Shown one piece after another: positions 10,591 through 20,449 of a stretch of DNA of 20,449 nt (its first letter is position 1; each line of letters begins with the position of its first letter). The notes beneath the pieces were generated by a model. That model was given only the letters and a program-made list of their open reading frames with translations, made no database searches and was not told the DNA's origin. Source of the stretch: Ichthyophonus hoferi. Lineage: Eukaryota; Opisthokonta; Ichthyosporea; Ichthyophonida; Ichthyophonidae. The DNA lies in NCBI GenBank assembly GCA_002751075.1, contig NAOQ01000447.1, positions 1 to 20,449 on the forward strand, written 5' to 3'. The position numbers and the translations under genes are program-made.

Positions 10591-11982
10591 GTGCATCTTA
10601 GTTAAGTTATGTACATGTCATTGGGGTTCTTCAAGGTCCACTAATTACCATTAGTTAGATGTCTATAGAAACATATACTGCTTGTTTATATATAATAGGT
10701 AACATGGAGGTATCGGTTACAGTTATCCAATCAAATCATGAAAATCATGTTCAACAATTGGATTATTCCACCACAATATCATGATATTACACCAATAGGC
10801 TTACTGAGTGTGATCATAATGTGATTAGTATACATAACTTATTGAGTCCTTCTTTATGCGAGATCTAATAATCCAATGGGGTTGAAAGAAAAACGGTCAA
10901 AGCAATTATTAAGTATTTCAACTTCTACAGCCTCATCATAAGTATTTAATATAACCCTTGTATTACGTCGTTTATTAATTCTTATTGTTGATCTTATGTT
11001 GAATCTCTAAATGTTAATAAGCATTCTAGAATGAAGTTTCATTTGGCAGTTAAGACTTAGACATTAATTAATTTGATGACGTCACTAATTGTATTTAACT
11101 AGGAATTAATTAGATGCTTAATGCAATCTAGAGTGAAAATGCACCATAGTTTTAAATATTGCTGGTCATTAAATTTTAATCAGATGTATAATGGTCTTTG
11201 AAGAGCGTTTGGACAAGTTATATAGGCCATGTTTCAAGACAATTATATTACGTTGCAGTTGAGTAATGTGTTAAGCACAACTGATGAACATGGGGTTAAC
11301 CTGGTCCGCCCCCAACAACTATATAACCAGTATAGACAGACCTGGTGTGAATCCTAATTACCACTAATTAACTACTAATTACTAATAATTAATAGAAAAA
11401 AAAATAAGTGAATCATGGGGGTCATGACTGGGCAAAGACAGATATTCCTAGAAAGATTATGTCTGGATATAAATGTCAATCGGTTAGTGTAGTTAATGCA
11501 AATAGAAGGATATGCGGTGTAATAAAAAAAGAACCATCAAGTTCAAGTGATAATTGTATATTCCTGTTTTAACATTATTCTTATTGTTTACCACTTTTTT
11601 ATTTTCATATTATTTTGTTCTTCACCAATATATTAATATGGTAGTTGCTATATGGTATGGTATGTTAGAGTAGGATATGATATGATATTTGATATGATAT
11701 CATATACATCATGGCAATTAGATAGAAGAGAAATACCACTCTTGTCAAGGTAATGAACAATTCAAGATGGACAAAGTCTGAACAAACCAGTAAACAACAA
11801 CATCATCATATAATAGTTGGCCACAAACAACAGGCTACACAGCACATTGCACATTTCAATGCCATAATTAGCTAAGATAGGTCACTTGTGATTGGCGTTT
11901 CTCCTTATGACTGATTGGTTGATGAGATATAGTCTACCCTAATAGTATGTATTGGAAAAATTGTAAAATTATCTTCCAATAT
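10591..11982. other. convergent intergenic spacer, nothing coding recognised
   Basis: AT-rich DNA between two convergent genes. It contains ACTAATTA-type short repeats near 11355-11395, a GATATGATAT run near 11675-11705 and several CCAAT/ATTGG pentamers. No splice-consistent coding block or structural RNA was recognised. Confidence 0.5.
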
Positions 11983-11988
11983 TTTATT
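11983..11988 (-). promoter_or_regulatory. poly(A) signal AATAAA of the mitochondrial TsaD gene
   Basis: Reverse-strand AATAAA, 96-101 bases beyond the TAA stop at 12084-12086. It is the nearest canonical signal downstream of the gene. Confidence 0.6.
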
Positions 11989-12083
11989 GGCTATCAGACC
12001 AGGAGCAAGGATTAAGGTGATAAGGTGATTGGGATTAAACATATTGGTGTCTTAGGAGTCAATTAAACGAGGCAATTTAAAAT

Positions 12084-15000
12084 TTAAAAGCACTTCTTCA
12101 TGTTATTGGCACATTCAATTACATACTCGGGAGTGTCTTTCCAAGCCTGGCTAAAGGCTTCGCTGTCATACAAGAACATCAGCTCTTTCATAGTACAGCG
12201 GCCAGAATGGACATATATGCTTGCTTTATCAACTACGTCAGATATATCCTCCCCCAATCGCATTTTTGGGTCATAACCTAATGCCTCCATTGCCATTGGA
12301 TCGCTGATTACATTCAATCCACGTTGATATCTAAGTCATGTGATTGGTTAGATGTAGATTATTTTGATTGGTCTCGGGTGGGGGTCGATGTAATGATGCT
12401 TTGGCCAATGGAAAAATAACATTAAAGTAGTGAATGCACTTAGGGACCAGTAAAAATAATCATAATAATCAGGATGACAATTAGTTACTACCAAGGGGTC
12501 CGGACCAATAGAAAGCAGTAAAAATAATGAAAATCCAATAGGGAAAAAATATAAAATGAAAATAAAGAAACGAAATGACAAGGTATTAAAATTTAGCAGA
12601 TTTTATAAGCTACCTTTCCAACCCTGCCCAGGCTATCATTGCACCATTATCAGTACAGAAATGTGCCGGGGGAATCATCAATCGTGTTTTGTAAAACTCT
12701 GGAGGGCCAAGAATAATTAGATATAGGATTTCAAATTTGTTTTTATATAGTAAATAGGTCTAATATCATTGGTGTATGATATGGAATAAATACCATATAT
12801 AGGTAGCATATGTAAATGTATAATGATAGGTACTATGAGTGGGATAGACAGTAGAACCAATGGGATGTTAGTATTAGTGCAAGGGTAGCCAACTGTTTAT
12901 CTCAGACACATTGACTCTTCTTAAATGGCCTATTATATCATTTTACTTAAAATTATTTTAAATTTAAAGCAAAGGTAGTTTAATCTAAAAAAAGAGATAA
13001 TGTAGGATTGGATTTCTATGATTGAAATTGGTTGGCTCTAATGTGAAGATAAAAATCCAATGGGCCAAGGAATGGTCGCCCTTAAGTGCCAGAAGGAGGC
13101 AAAGAAATATAAACTAAATCAATTGCTTGTAACTGGTTGGAGTATAGATGTGAACCAATAGGGTGATAGTTAAGGGGTGTGTTACTAGAAGCCAATTGGA
13201 TTATTTCACTTACTGGTCATGTCTTCAAGCATTGTTCGAAATCTCTGATTGGATGCCACCCCACCAGAAACAACCTAGGGACCAATCATACTCTCTTAGT
13301 GAGAGGCTGGCTATTGCTCTAGTAATATCTTGATATAAATGATTATCAGCCGATTATAAGGTGTAAAACATGAAATTGCAAAACAAAACAAAAATAAAAT
13401 ATCATCTACTATTATAGTATCCTGTATTGTATTGTATTATATAATATTATATTAAAACATCATATCAGACTACAACTCATATCATTGGTCTTATGTCAGA
13501 TAGAGTATAAGGGACATATTGATTTAAAAAGTATCACAATGCGATGTTGAGCGATGGAATATAATTAACTGAATAAACTCCAGAAGAAAAATAGCTAGAT
13601 AAGGAAACAGAATATAAATGTGTGTATATCCAATAGGAAAGTATATATAAAAACAAACGCACCAATCCGTGGAGTTTAGGAAACCTCTTTAAACTATAGA
13701 GCAGGGCCCGCCTGGTCCTGGTAATAATATGTTGAAAGACAGCTGGACCAATCATAGCCTTTGCATTAAAATTATATATTTTATTCTGCCAATGGGAGGT
13801 CCCCTCTCCCATGATTTATAGGTGGACTCTAGACCATAATTAACTCCAGCTTGCTATTAGCTCTCTGTATTTTCTTAATTCCTATTGGTTTGACATATTT
13901 TCTGTTCTGTTACTCTATATCTTATAGGTAGTGGTTTTTAAAAGTGTGCCAGAAACATCAGATAGGTAAAACCAGTCAAGGTCATCTTTAATTTTTAATT
14001 TTAAAACTGTGTGACGGGATTGGTCTAATATTTTTATATTAATTATTGAGATAATCTCATTATAGTTAAGGCATCGAGTTGGCCATATTGGGATGTTCTG
14101 CGACCAACTAACCCTTTTAATTGGCTATTTATGGTCTACATGCCCGGATATAGATATATATACTCAAACATATATAAGCATTTGTATAGAAAATACACAT
14201 ACATGTGTATATGACGTCACGCATACATACCAGTCTGGAAACCTGTCGCAATATTGCACTTTACATCCCATGGCAACTGTATTGTATTGTATACACAGGA
14301 TAGTATACAGTTAGTACTGTAATGTTAAAATGTAACAACCTATCAGCGGTGATGCTTAAACACTTACTTTCAATGGTGGAATTAGCCCACATTATATTAT
14401 ATCGAACTGAATTATTCTTACCGTAATATGCAATAGCAAGGTATTAATGAATTTTATCTACCCAATATCTTACACAAGTTATAGCTAACTTCCACTTTAA
14501 AATATAAAAGCCAATCATATAGCACGTTATAAACCATTTTACTGTGCATATAAGCTAAACCAATAAGATTACTTTAAAATGGCGTGACTTAACCGCCTAC
14601 GGTATAACGCTCACTAACCATAATTTTATATCAATGTTTCATTGGTAAACGAGGCCAGCTATATATTTAATTAGTTCATTTTAACTCACTAAAAGGTCCT
14701 TAGGAACCTTATTAGGGAGGGAAGGCTCTAACCAATCCTTACTTGCCTCCCTCAAGACATTATTGGCCAATCACCATCTCCCATACTCCAAAGTGTGGCT
14801 TTATAACCTATCACATTATACCACTACTATCCTCTCCTATCCTCCTTTCTCTGTACTATCTCCACCCATTTTTATTTCACTTTCTTTTTAACTTAACCAA
14901 TCATTTCCCCTATTGCCCCATGTCCTTCCAACACCCTTTCTCTCCCTCCTCCCTACTCTCCTCCCCTCCCCTTTCCTTATATAGTAGCAATACGTCATAC

Positions 15001-18000
15001 TTCCTTGCCCTCCTTAGCCTCCTTGATTTTTATTCTGTCCAATGAATAGTCATATTAGTATAAATGGACCCATCTGATTAGTATAGCAGTAGATAGGACG
15101 TCATCCATTGGTTATAGAAAAGTCATCGTAATTTTAATCCAATTAATGTTTAGCGTGAGCAATTAAAATTATAATTATAATTATGAAATGGAACAAGGAA
15201 GTTAAACTAATTTTAATTACAGTATGTGCCCATCATGATTGGTGGACAGTGTTATGAGTTATGATAACAGGACAATCATTTGATGTGTCTATCACACCCC
15301 TGCCCGTTCCTCCCTATTGGCCCGAGATCATACCATGCAAGTGGGCCAAGATAATTACCAACATCCTGCCATGCCATTGGTTGGCTATGTGGCGGGGTAG
15401 AGCAATAGCCAATCACATTATCTAATATATGTTATAAAAGGTAACAGTTTGTATATGCTTCTCTCATCACCTCTACTATATATAGAACATTTCTTTTTTT
15501 CTTTATGCTCTTTCTCTGTCCCTCTCAATAAATCCCGGTCTTGCATAGAAAGATGATCATATATAGATGGGCCTAACTAGGCATTATAGTATTATGTTAC
15601 TATATGTTACTATATGTTACTATATGTTACTATATGTTACTATAGGTTACTATACATTCCACCTTCAAATATAAATACTAATGCCTACCTACGAAGAGTT
15701 TGTGACGTAATACCGGCAAATGAAAAGTGACATGATCTCTTCGTGACCATAGGCTGGGTGAAAGTGAGTGGTACGGTGGCATCCAATGAGGCCTTTTCTA
15801 TGGCCTCACCTCCACAGTATTGATTAATATCCAGCTTTAGAGCACGTGCAACCTGTATATGGATTGGTGGTTATATATAGATCTGGGGATATGTGTGGTG
15901 CTGCCTAGGACGACGGCTGCATATTCATTTCTATTGGAGGGAATGTGTTTTTTTATATGTGTAGGAGGTCATTTCTTATTGGCTTATAGATATACACCAA
16001 TCTTTCTATTGCATAATGCACTCCTAATCAGGGTGTAAAAGAAAAAGAAGCTACATAAAGGTATGGGTCACATAAAGTGCTAGCTTATTGGTCCCATTGC
16101 TGTGTATCCATGGTTACCGTCACCCTGTACCCATTACATCTTATTGAACCAACCATTAATACCTTCATGGAACCATGTCATAGATCCCCCTACACCTTAC
16201 CTCTCATAGTAAGATATACTATATACTAATTGGCCCAGGTACATTACATAGCATGCAAGCTAGCATAGACACCCCTCTAGGGGTTTTTATCGGCACCTAC
16301 CATATCAAATGCATTTCCAGGGGCTATACGTTCAAGGCTTTCTCCTACAATGGAATATTTACCAAAGGATTCAGCTAATACAAGCTGGCAATTCCCTGCC
16401 AATGAGGAATCGAATTTACATATTTAGAATAATGATTTAAAAACAGAAGTGTGACTGGTCAGTACATATATAGAAAAGTGTTCTTTTCAAATTTCATATA
16501 GTTAATTGATTGAGTATTCATGAAGTTTATTGGAGACTTTAATTTTTTGCAATTTGAATAATTAAGGTAACATCTATGACATGTACGTATTAATATTAAG
16601 GAAATGCGTAGCGGGTTTTTTGTGTAATGTTGTGAGTAAGTAATAAATGATAAAGATAGATACTCTATAATTGGATGGATACATTAGAAGGTCGGGCTCC
16701 AGTTTTCTTTAAAAAAAAATGAAGATCTAATTGGCAGAGAGATGCTATTGGTAATTAAAATTTTAATAAACTAATGTAAGGTCAGTTTGTAAAGGGATAG
16801 ATGAAGAGGGGGATTGATAATAATTGGTAGGATGGCTGACAGGGTAACGGAGGGATAAATAAGGTGAAATATTGACACTAGTCATAATGATTATATAGTG
16901 GGAGGGGGGGGGGTCATTATAATAAAACTCTAGGGGGACCCATGATATAGAAGGATACACCTATATTAAATGGCCCTCTCAAGGCAAAGGGGAGGGGGGT
17001 CTATAAATATTGAGGGGATCATATAAAAGTTAATTACTAAATCGGGTACATGATGACTACATGATGACATACCACCGGAGGTGAGGAGAATCACATAAGG
17101 AAACTTTATAGTAGGGTCCAGAAGGGAAGGGGTGAGGAAGTGGGCCTCTAGGTGGTTAATACCTATGAAAGGGGTACTACAGGGGGGAGAGGGGGAGGGG
17201 GAAGGAGAACAAAATGGAAAATAAATAGAACATAATGAAGAAAAAAAGACGAAGTAAATATAAAATGAACATGGGAGGTGGGGTGTCAGTGAAGCCATAA
17301 AAATTACTACTTGAACCCCCACCCTTTCTTTCTTCATCTTTCTTCTGCACCATTTTAATTTTATATGGATATCTAATTGGCTCTATCTTATTTTACCCTT
17401 TCACCAAAAGTATATTGGGGACTATATGTGTTATTATAAGATGTAGGATAGAGAGTGTAAATATCATTCCTACCCGTTTGCTTTGACTAATCGTTTTGCA
17501 GCGTCTAACCCGGCTCCGAGGCATTGGGGCAATCCTGGACCAATAGTACAGGCAATGACGTCAATGTCCTTGCATGGATGTATAATATGTATCTATATTA
17601 GTATAAGTATAGGATTTCAGTGGGAACTATACCCATTTCAAAAATTTATGTATACCTTCATCCAATATAAATAGACTAATTGGTGCAATAAAAATATTAA
17701 AATCGAATAGTCCAATACAAATACAGCTTTAGATACCTTTAAACTTAATCCGCTTTGTTGCAAAGCACTATCCACCAGTCCATCAATTTTCTGGGGTTTA
17801 TTGGATAGAAATAATTAATCAATACATGGATAGCATAATATCAAAGCCAAGTTATTGGCTGCCCGACTAGTATTAAAAATAAAAATCAAATGAAAATAGA
17901 ATGTATCTCTGACATTGAAAATAGAGATATGAATAGTCAGCATGTAAATTAGGGAGGAAGGGGGGTTACAAGATATTATTACAACCAATAGAAGGATAGG

Positions 18001-18875
18001 AGGGCTAGAAGGAACTCAGCATTAAAATAAGAAAGAGAAGGTGGAAAAGATGGAGAGAGAGAGAGAGATGTAGATAGATAGAGGGTACTATTCCTACCCT
18101 ACTTACCTACCTCACTGTGTATCTTTGCGGCCTCAAATGGTTTTACTCCTCCATATCTGTTCATCATAATGTCAGTCCTATCCAATCATAATTACTGGTT
18201 TATACATGGCCCAATCATATCCAAAATAATGGTACAGATTCAATCACCATCATTATTAACCTCTGACCCAATAATTACTCCTATTTAAATATTTATCTCA
18301 TAGCAACAGCCAATAATCACTCTATCAACAGCTATAATTACTATCCCAAAAGTACAATTAAACACTATTATTGCATAACCGCATTGACATACATAAACTA
18401 TACATACTCCAAAATCTCAAATCAAAAGACTGAGGCTGTTTCAATTATGAAGTGACCCCATTAAATAAAACTTTAAAAATATTATTTTCATGGAAAGTAG
18501 CATATGTACATATATAAAAATGCATATATGTATAATAATCATTTCATGTCTCTCGGTAAATAATAGACGTAATGTATATATATATAAAAGTAAATATACA
18601 CTCCTATACTATCGTATTATTCTATCATGCTATATTACTATCATACTTTCTTCTTAGCATACTATAATCCCATCCTATTATCCTACTATCCCCTATCCCA
18701 TCCTTCCCTACCGCTCATTCATCTCCTTCCTCTGTGAGTAGATAGCCTGTCCTAATATCCCCCTATCGCTACTAACGACTCCTACAGCTGTGTCATCACA
18801 ACTAGTTTCTATGCCTAGGGCCCGCACGATGGGGCCTGTTGATTGGCTGAGAGCTCGCCGGGACATGTAGAGCAT
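12084..18875 (-). CDS. OSGEPL1: mitochondrial tRNA N6-threonylcarbamoyladenosine transferase (TsaD/Qri7/OSGEPL1 family; 12 exons, 422 aa)
   Basis: Exons in coding order: 18712-18875, 18111-18156, 17737-17790, 17474-17568, 17073-17176, 16301-16395, 15689-15852, 14243-14316, 13663-13742, 13214-13274, 12614-12698, 12084-12330. All phases fit and the frame is open. Seen: Arg/Ser-rich N-terminus [19 protein letters not shown], likely a mitochondrial presequence; GIETSCDD (21-28); [19 protein letters not shown] (96-101); NHLEAH (127-132) with both metal-binding His; SGGNC (153-157); VVSGGVASN (293-301); [12 protein letters not shown] with the metal-binding Asp 329. Family knowledge: this ASKHA-fold enzyme moves threonylcarbamoyl from TC-AMP to A37 of ANN-decoding tRNAs in mitochondria. 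The 422 residues compare well with about 414 in human OSGEPL1. Odd points: Asn replaces the first His of HH(M/L)EAH and the His of SGGH, and the usual DDAxGEAFD reads [10 protein letters not shown]. Exon 8 (residues 242-265) is the least certain exon: its body is unlike the family, but its length, phase and the ending NIATAVFQH fit. Confidence 0.88.
13421..13455. repeat. TGTAT/TATAATAT short repeat in TsaD intron 9
   Basis: A run of (GTATT) followed by ATATAATATTATATT between the TsaD exons at 13274 and 13663. Simple sequence only. Confidence 0.5.
14740..15010. repeat. pyrimidine-rich tract in TsaD intron 7
   Basis: The plus strand is strongly C/T-rich (CTCCCTCCTCCCTACTCTCC and similar), so the transcript is purine-rich here. 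A 100-codon open frame on the plus strand is a composition artefact: it has no start context, no splice partners, and Pro/Ser/Leu bias. Confidence 0.55.
15592..15654. repeat. 10-bp tandem repeat TATATGTTAC in TsaD intron 7
   Basis: Six tandem copies of a 10-base unit. The first copy reads ATTATGTTAC-like and the last TATAGGTTAC, with the inner copies identical. It lies 35 bases downstream (in transcription) of the exon 7 donor. Confidence 0.85.
16895..16914 (+). repeat. poly-G run in TsaD intron 5
   Basis: GGGAGG followed by a run of about ten G. It is a likely slippage site, in the same intron as other G-rich patches (16990-17000). Confidence 0.6.
17171..17203 (+). promoter_or_regulatory. 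potential G-quadruplex over the 3' splice site of TsaD exon 5
   Basis: The plus strand reads GGGG, 7-base loop, GGGGGG, 3-base loop, GGGGG, 1-base loop, GGGGG. On the transcribed (minus) sense this is a C-rich pyrimidine tract ending CCCCCCTGTAG just before exon 5. The quadruplex would therefore form on the template DNA strand, and the RNA would carry a C-rich tract. Confidence 0.45.
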
Positions 18876-19165
18876 GCATGGTAATCTGGTATATGGTGGG
18901 CAGAGAGGAAGATGAAAGAATGTGTGTGAATTGAATATAAGAGAGTAAATAAATACAAAAAAGGCAATTGACTGGTTGGGAGATCCTTCGTAGACTACCA
19001 GAGTAATCAAGGTACAGATGTAAACTACCCGCTGCCAATGGTATTAGGGATTTAATAGCCTTATAAAGGGCAATAAATCTGTTTGAATGAATTATCCTTT
19101 GGCCTATAACTCAAGCAAGAACAAAAAATTACATTAAACACTGCGTTTAAATTTAAAATTAAATT
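18876..19165 (-). other. probable 5' region of the TsaD gene
   Basis: The reading frame of exon 1 stays open upstream to 19010, but the added 45 residues are hydrophobic and not like the family. TATACCAG, seen on the minus strand just upstream of the first ATGs (about 18884-18891), would make a 3' splice site for a 5' UTR intron. ATTGG pentamers occur at 18842 and 19035 (as CCAAT). The promoter was not identified with certainty. Confidence 0.4.
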
Positions 19166-19192
19166 ATGTATATATATATATATATATATATA
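19166..19192. repeat. (TA)n microsatellite
   Basis: About thirteen uninterrupted TA units in spacer upstream of the TsaD gene. Confidence 0.85.
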
Positions 19193-20449
19193 ATGACAAA
19201 GCATATGAGAGAGATGAAGTAGTAATCGAAAGTAGATATGTCACGTAAGTATAAACCAACGTTAAAATAAAATTTATTGAGATGTTATATATGATTGGGC
19301 GGTCAGGTATCTAATAAAATAATAATTACATCAGTATACAACTCGGTACCAAACAGAAAGACAGAATAAAATATCAAAAATAGAAAAGAGATATTATTGG
19401 TGTAAAGATTTGTGTAGCTGACTACCTAGATTCACATGGCTCATAGTTTTTAATATTGATTTCATTGCACATCTTAACAACTAGAGGCAGTCGAAGATTT
19501 AGTAGTATAAGTATATATTATTCTACACTATTATATAGATTATATTATATTATATAATACTATATTACATTATCATATGCCATATTATATCATACTGTAT
19601 CATACAATATTATACTCTATAACATAATATCCTTTAATACAATATACTAAATCAAGTAGATAATAGCAGTCTAGTAGCCTAACTCTCTGACATACTGGTT
19701 TGTAACCGTAGCCTGTTTTTAGATAATAGCAAGAATACAACAATTGTAGTATTAGCTTCTGTAAGATTTCTACATTATTGGGTACAATTTTTTAATATTT
19801 CCATGACATCTTCATAATATAGTAAATGTTATCTAGTGCACGTATAACAATACAGAATATGGAAATAAAAAAATAAAAAAAGTATAACAGAATAAACATA
19901 AGGCGTGAAAATTACATGGCAAATATCTGTGCTTAATGGTGTTGGAAGAGAAAATACGCAGGGTTTTTGCACATAGATTCAACAAATGGTTAATTGATTA
20001 GTAGTTGGTCTTAGATGACTAAAAAAAAACTTTTTAAAAAACCGTTTGATGGTTTTCAGTTGCTCACCTCAAACTAAGTGTGAATCGCATAGAAAACATT
20101 TCTATTGTTTACATTGCAGAAGGAAAAATTGTGTTAAGTGCAAGGTGTAAATAATTATGTTATAAATAAAAAGATATACTACAAAGTTATAATAAGAAAT
20201 ACATGAAACACTTCAACACATTCTTGGTTTATTTACAAGGGTTATATGAGATTTATATATAATATTATAATACATAATACATAATACATAATGCATACTA
20301 TAATATACTAGTACATTATATACTCCGTCTAAGTACAACCAAAACGATGCGATGCCGTACTAGAGGATATTAATCGCCTGTAAGGATCAATTAAAAGATG
20401 CATATTTATTCCGTCCATCACTTCTATTTGATCCATTGATGCGATTAGA
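19193..20449. other. AT-rich spacer, no gene recognised
   Basis: No open frame above noise and no family motif on either strand. Contents: TATATTATATTATATAATAC-like text at about 19505-19640, an ATAATAC repeat at about 20258-20310, and a G/A-rich patch near 20100. A coding exon of a neighbouring gene could be hidden here if it is short. Confidence 0.45.

Noticed and set aside
12348-12581. 77-codon minus-strand hydrophobic open frame
   Set aside because: It lies within the intron between TsaD exons 11 and 12; the exon phases on both sides agree without it.
14358-14420. Alternative extra TsaD exon ending at a good GTAAGT donor near 14362
   Set aside because: The phase does not join exon 7 to the NIATAVFQ exon; the chosen exon 8 joins directly using the second exon 7 donor.
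14743-15045. 100-codon plus-strand open frame
   Set aside because: It is composition-driven from a pyrimidine-rich tract inside a TsaD intron, with no homology pattern and no splice partners.
1-20449. CRISPR array, tRNA/rRNA gene, bacterial-type operon or virus-like element
   Set aside because: No spaced identical repeats with unique spacers, no B-box or tRNA fold noticed, the genes are intron-bearing, and no capsid, envelope or reverse-transcriptase text was recognised.

Overview
This is AT-rich eukaryotic DNA with three multi-exon genes. All three have GT-AG introns and two have clear AATAAA poly(A) signals. By eye the exons are much more GC-balanced than the introns and spacers. Gene content (an animal-type LPCAT3/MBOAT5 acyltransferase, an ankyrin protein, a mitochondrial TsaD/OSGEPL1), introns of roughly 160-1,400 nt, close gene packing and strongly AT-rich introns suggest a metazoan with a compact genome, possibly an early-branching animal such as a demosponge. 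The taxonomic guess is inference only.

Layout: 1-502 is AT-rich repeat and probable intron. 503-1822 (+) holds the last five recognised exons of an MBOAT-family lysophospholipid acyltransferase. 2033-5121 is a repeat-rich spacer with a decayed Tc1/mariner-like transposase fragment present as a head-to-head inverted pair (3009-3620) and a partial direct repeat (4300-4640). 5122-10329 (+) is a ten-exon gene for a 414-residue protein with N-terminal ankyrin repeats, a very basic middle and a C-terminal ubiquitin-like fold. 10350-12083 is spacer with a 115-bp tandem duplication. 12084-18875 (-) is a twelve-exon gene for mitochondrial tRNA N6-threonylcarbamoyladenosine transferase (422 residues), convergent with the ankyrin gene. 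18876-20449 holds no gene I can recognise.

The splice phases of every reconstructed exon add up without a stop or shift in the ankyrin and TsaD genes. This is strong internal support for the models; the least certain exon is TsaD exon 8. The three genes have no evident joint pathway: one works in ER phospholipid remodelling, one is an unassigned adaptor-like protein, and one makes t6A in mitochondrial tRNAs. I see no operon-like or defence-like system.

The most unusual non-coding signal is a strong excess of the pentamer CCAAT/ATTGG, in both orientations, through the introns of the TsaD gene and the neighbouring spacer.
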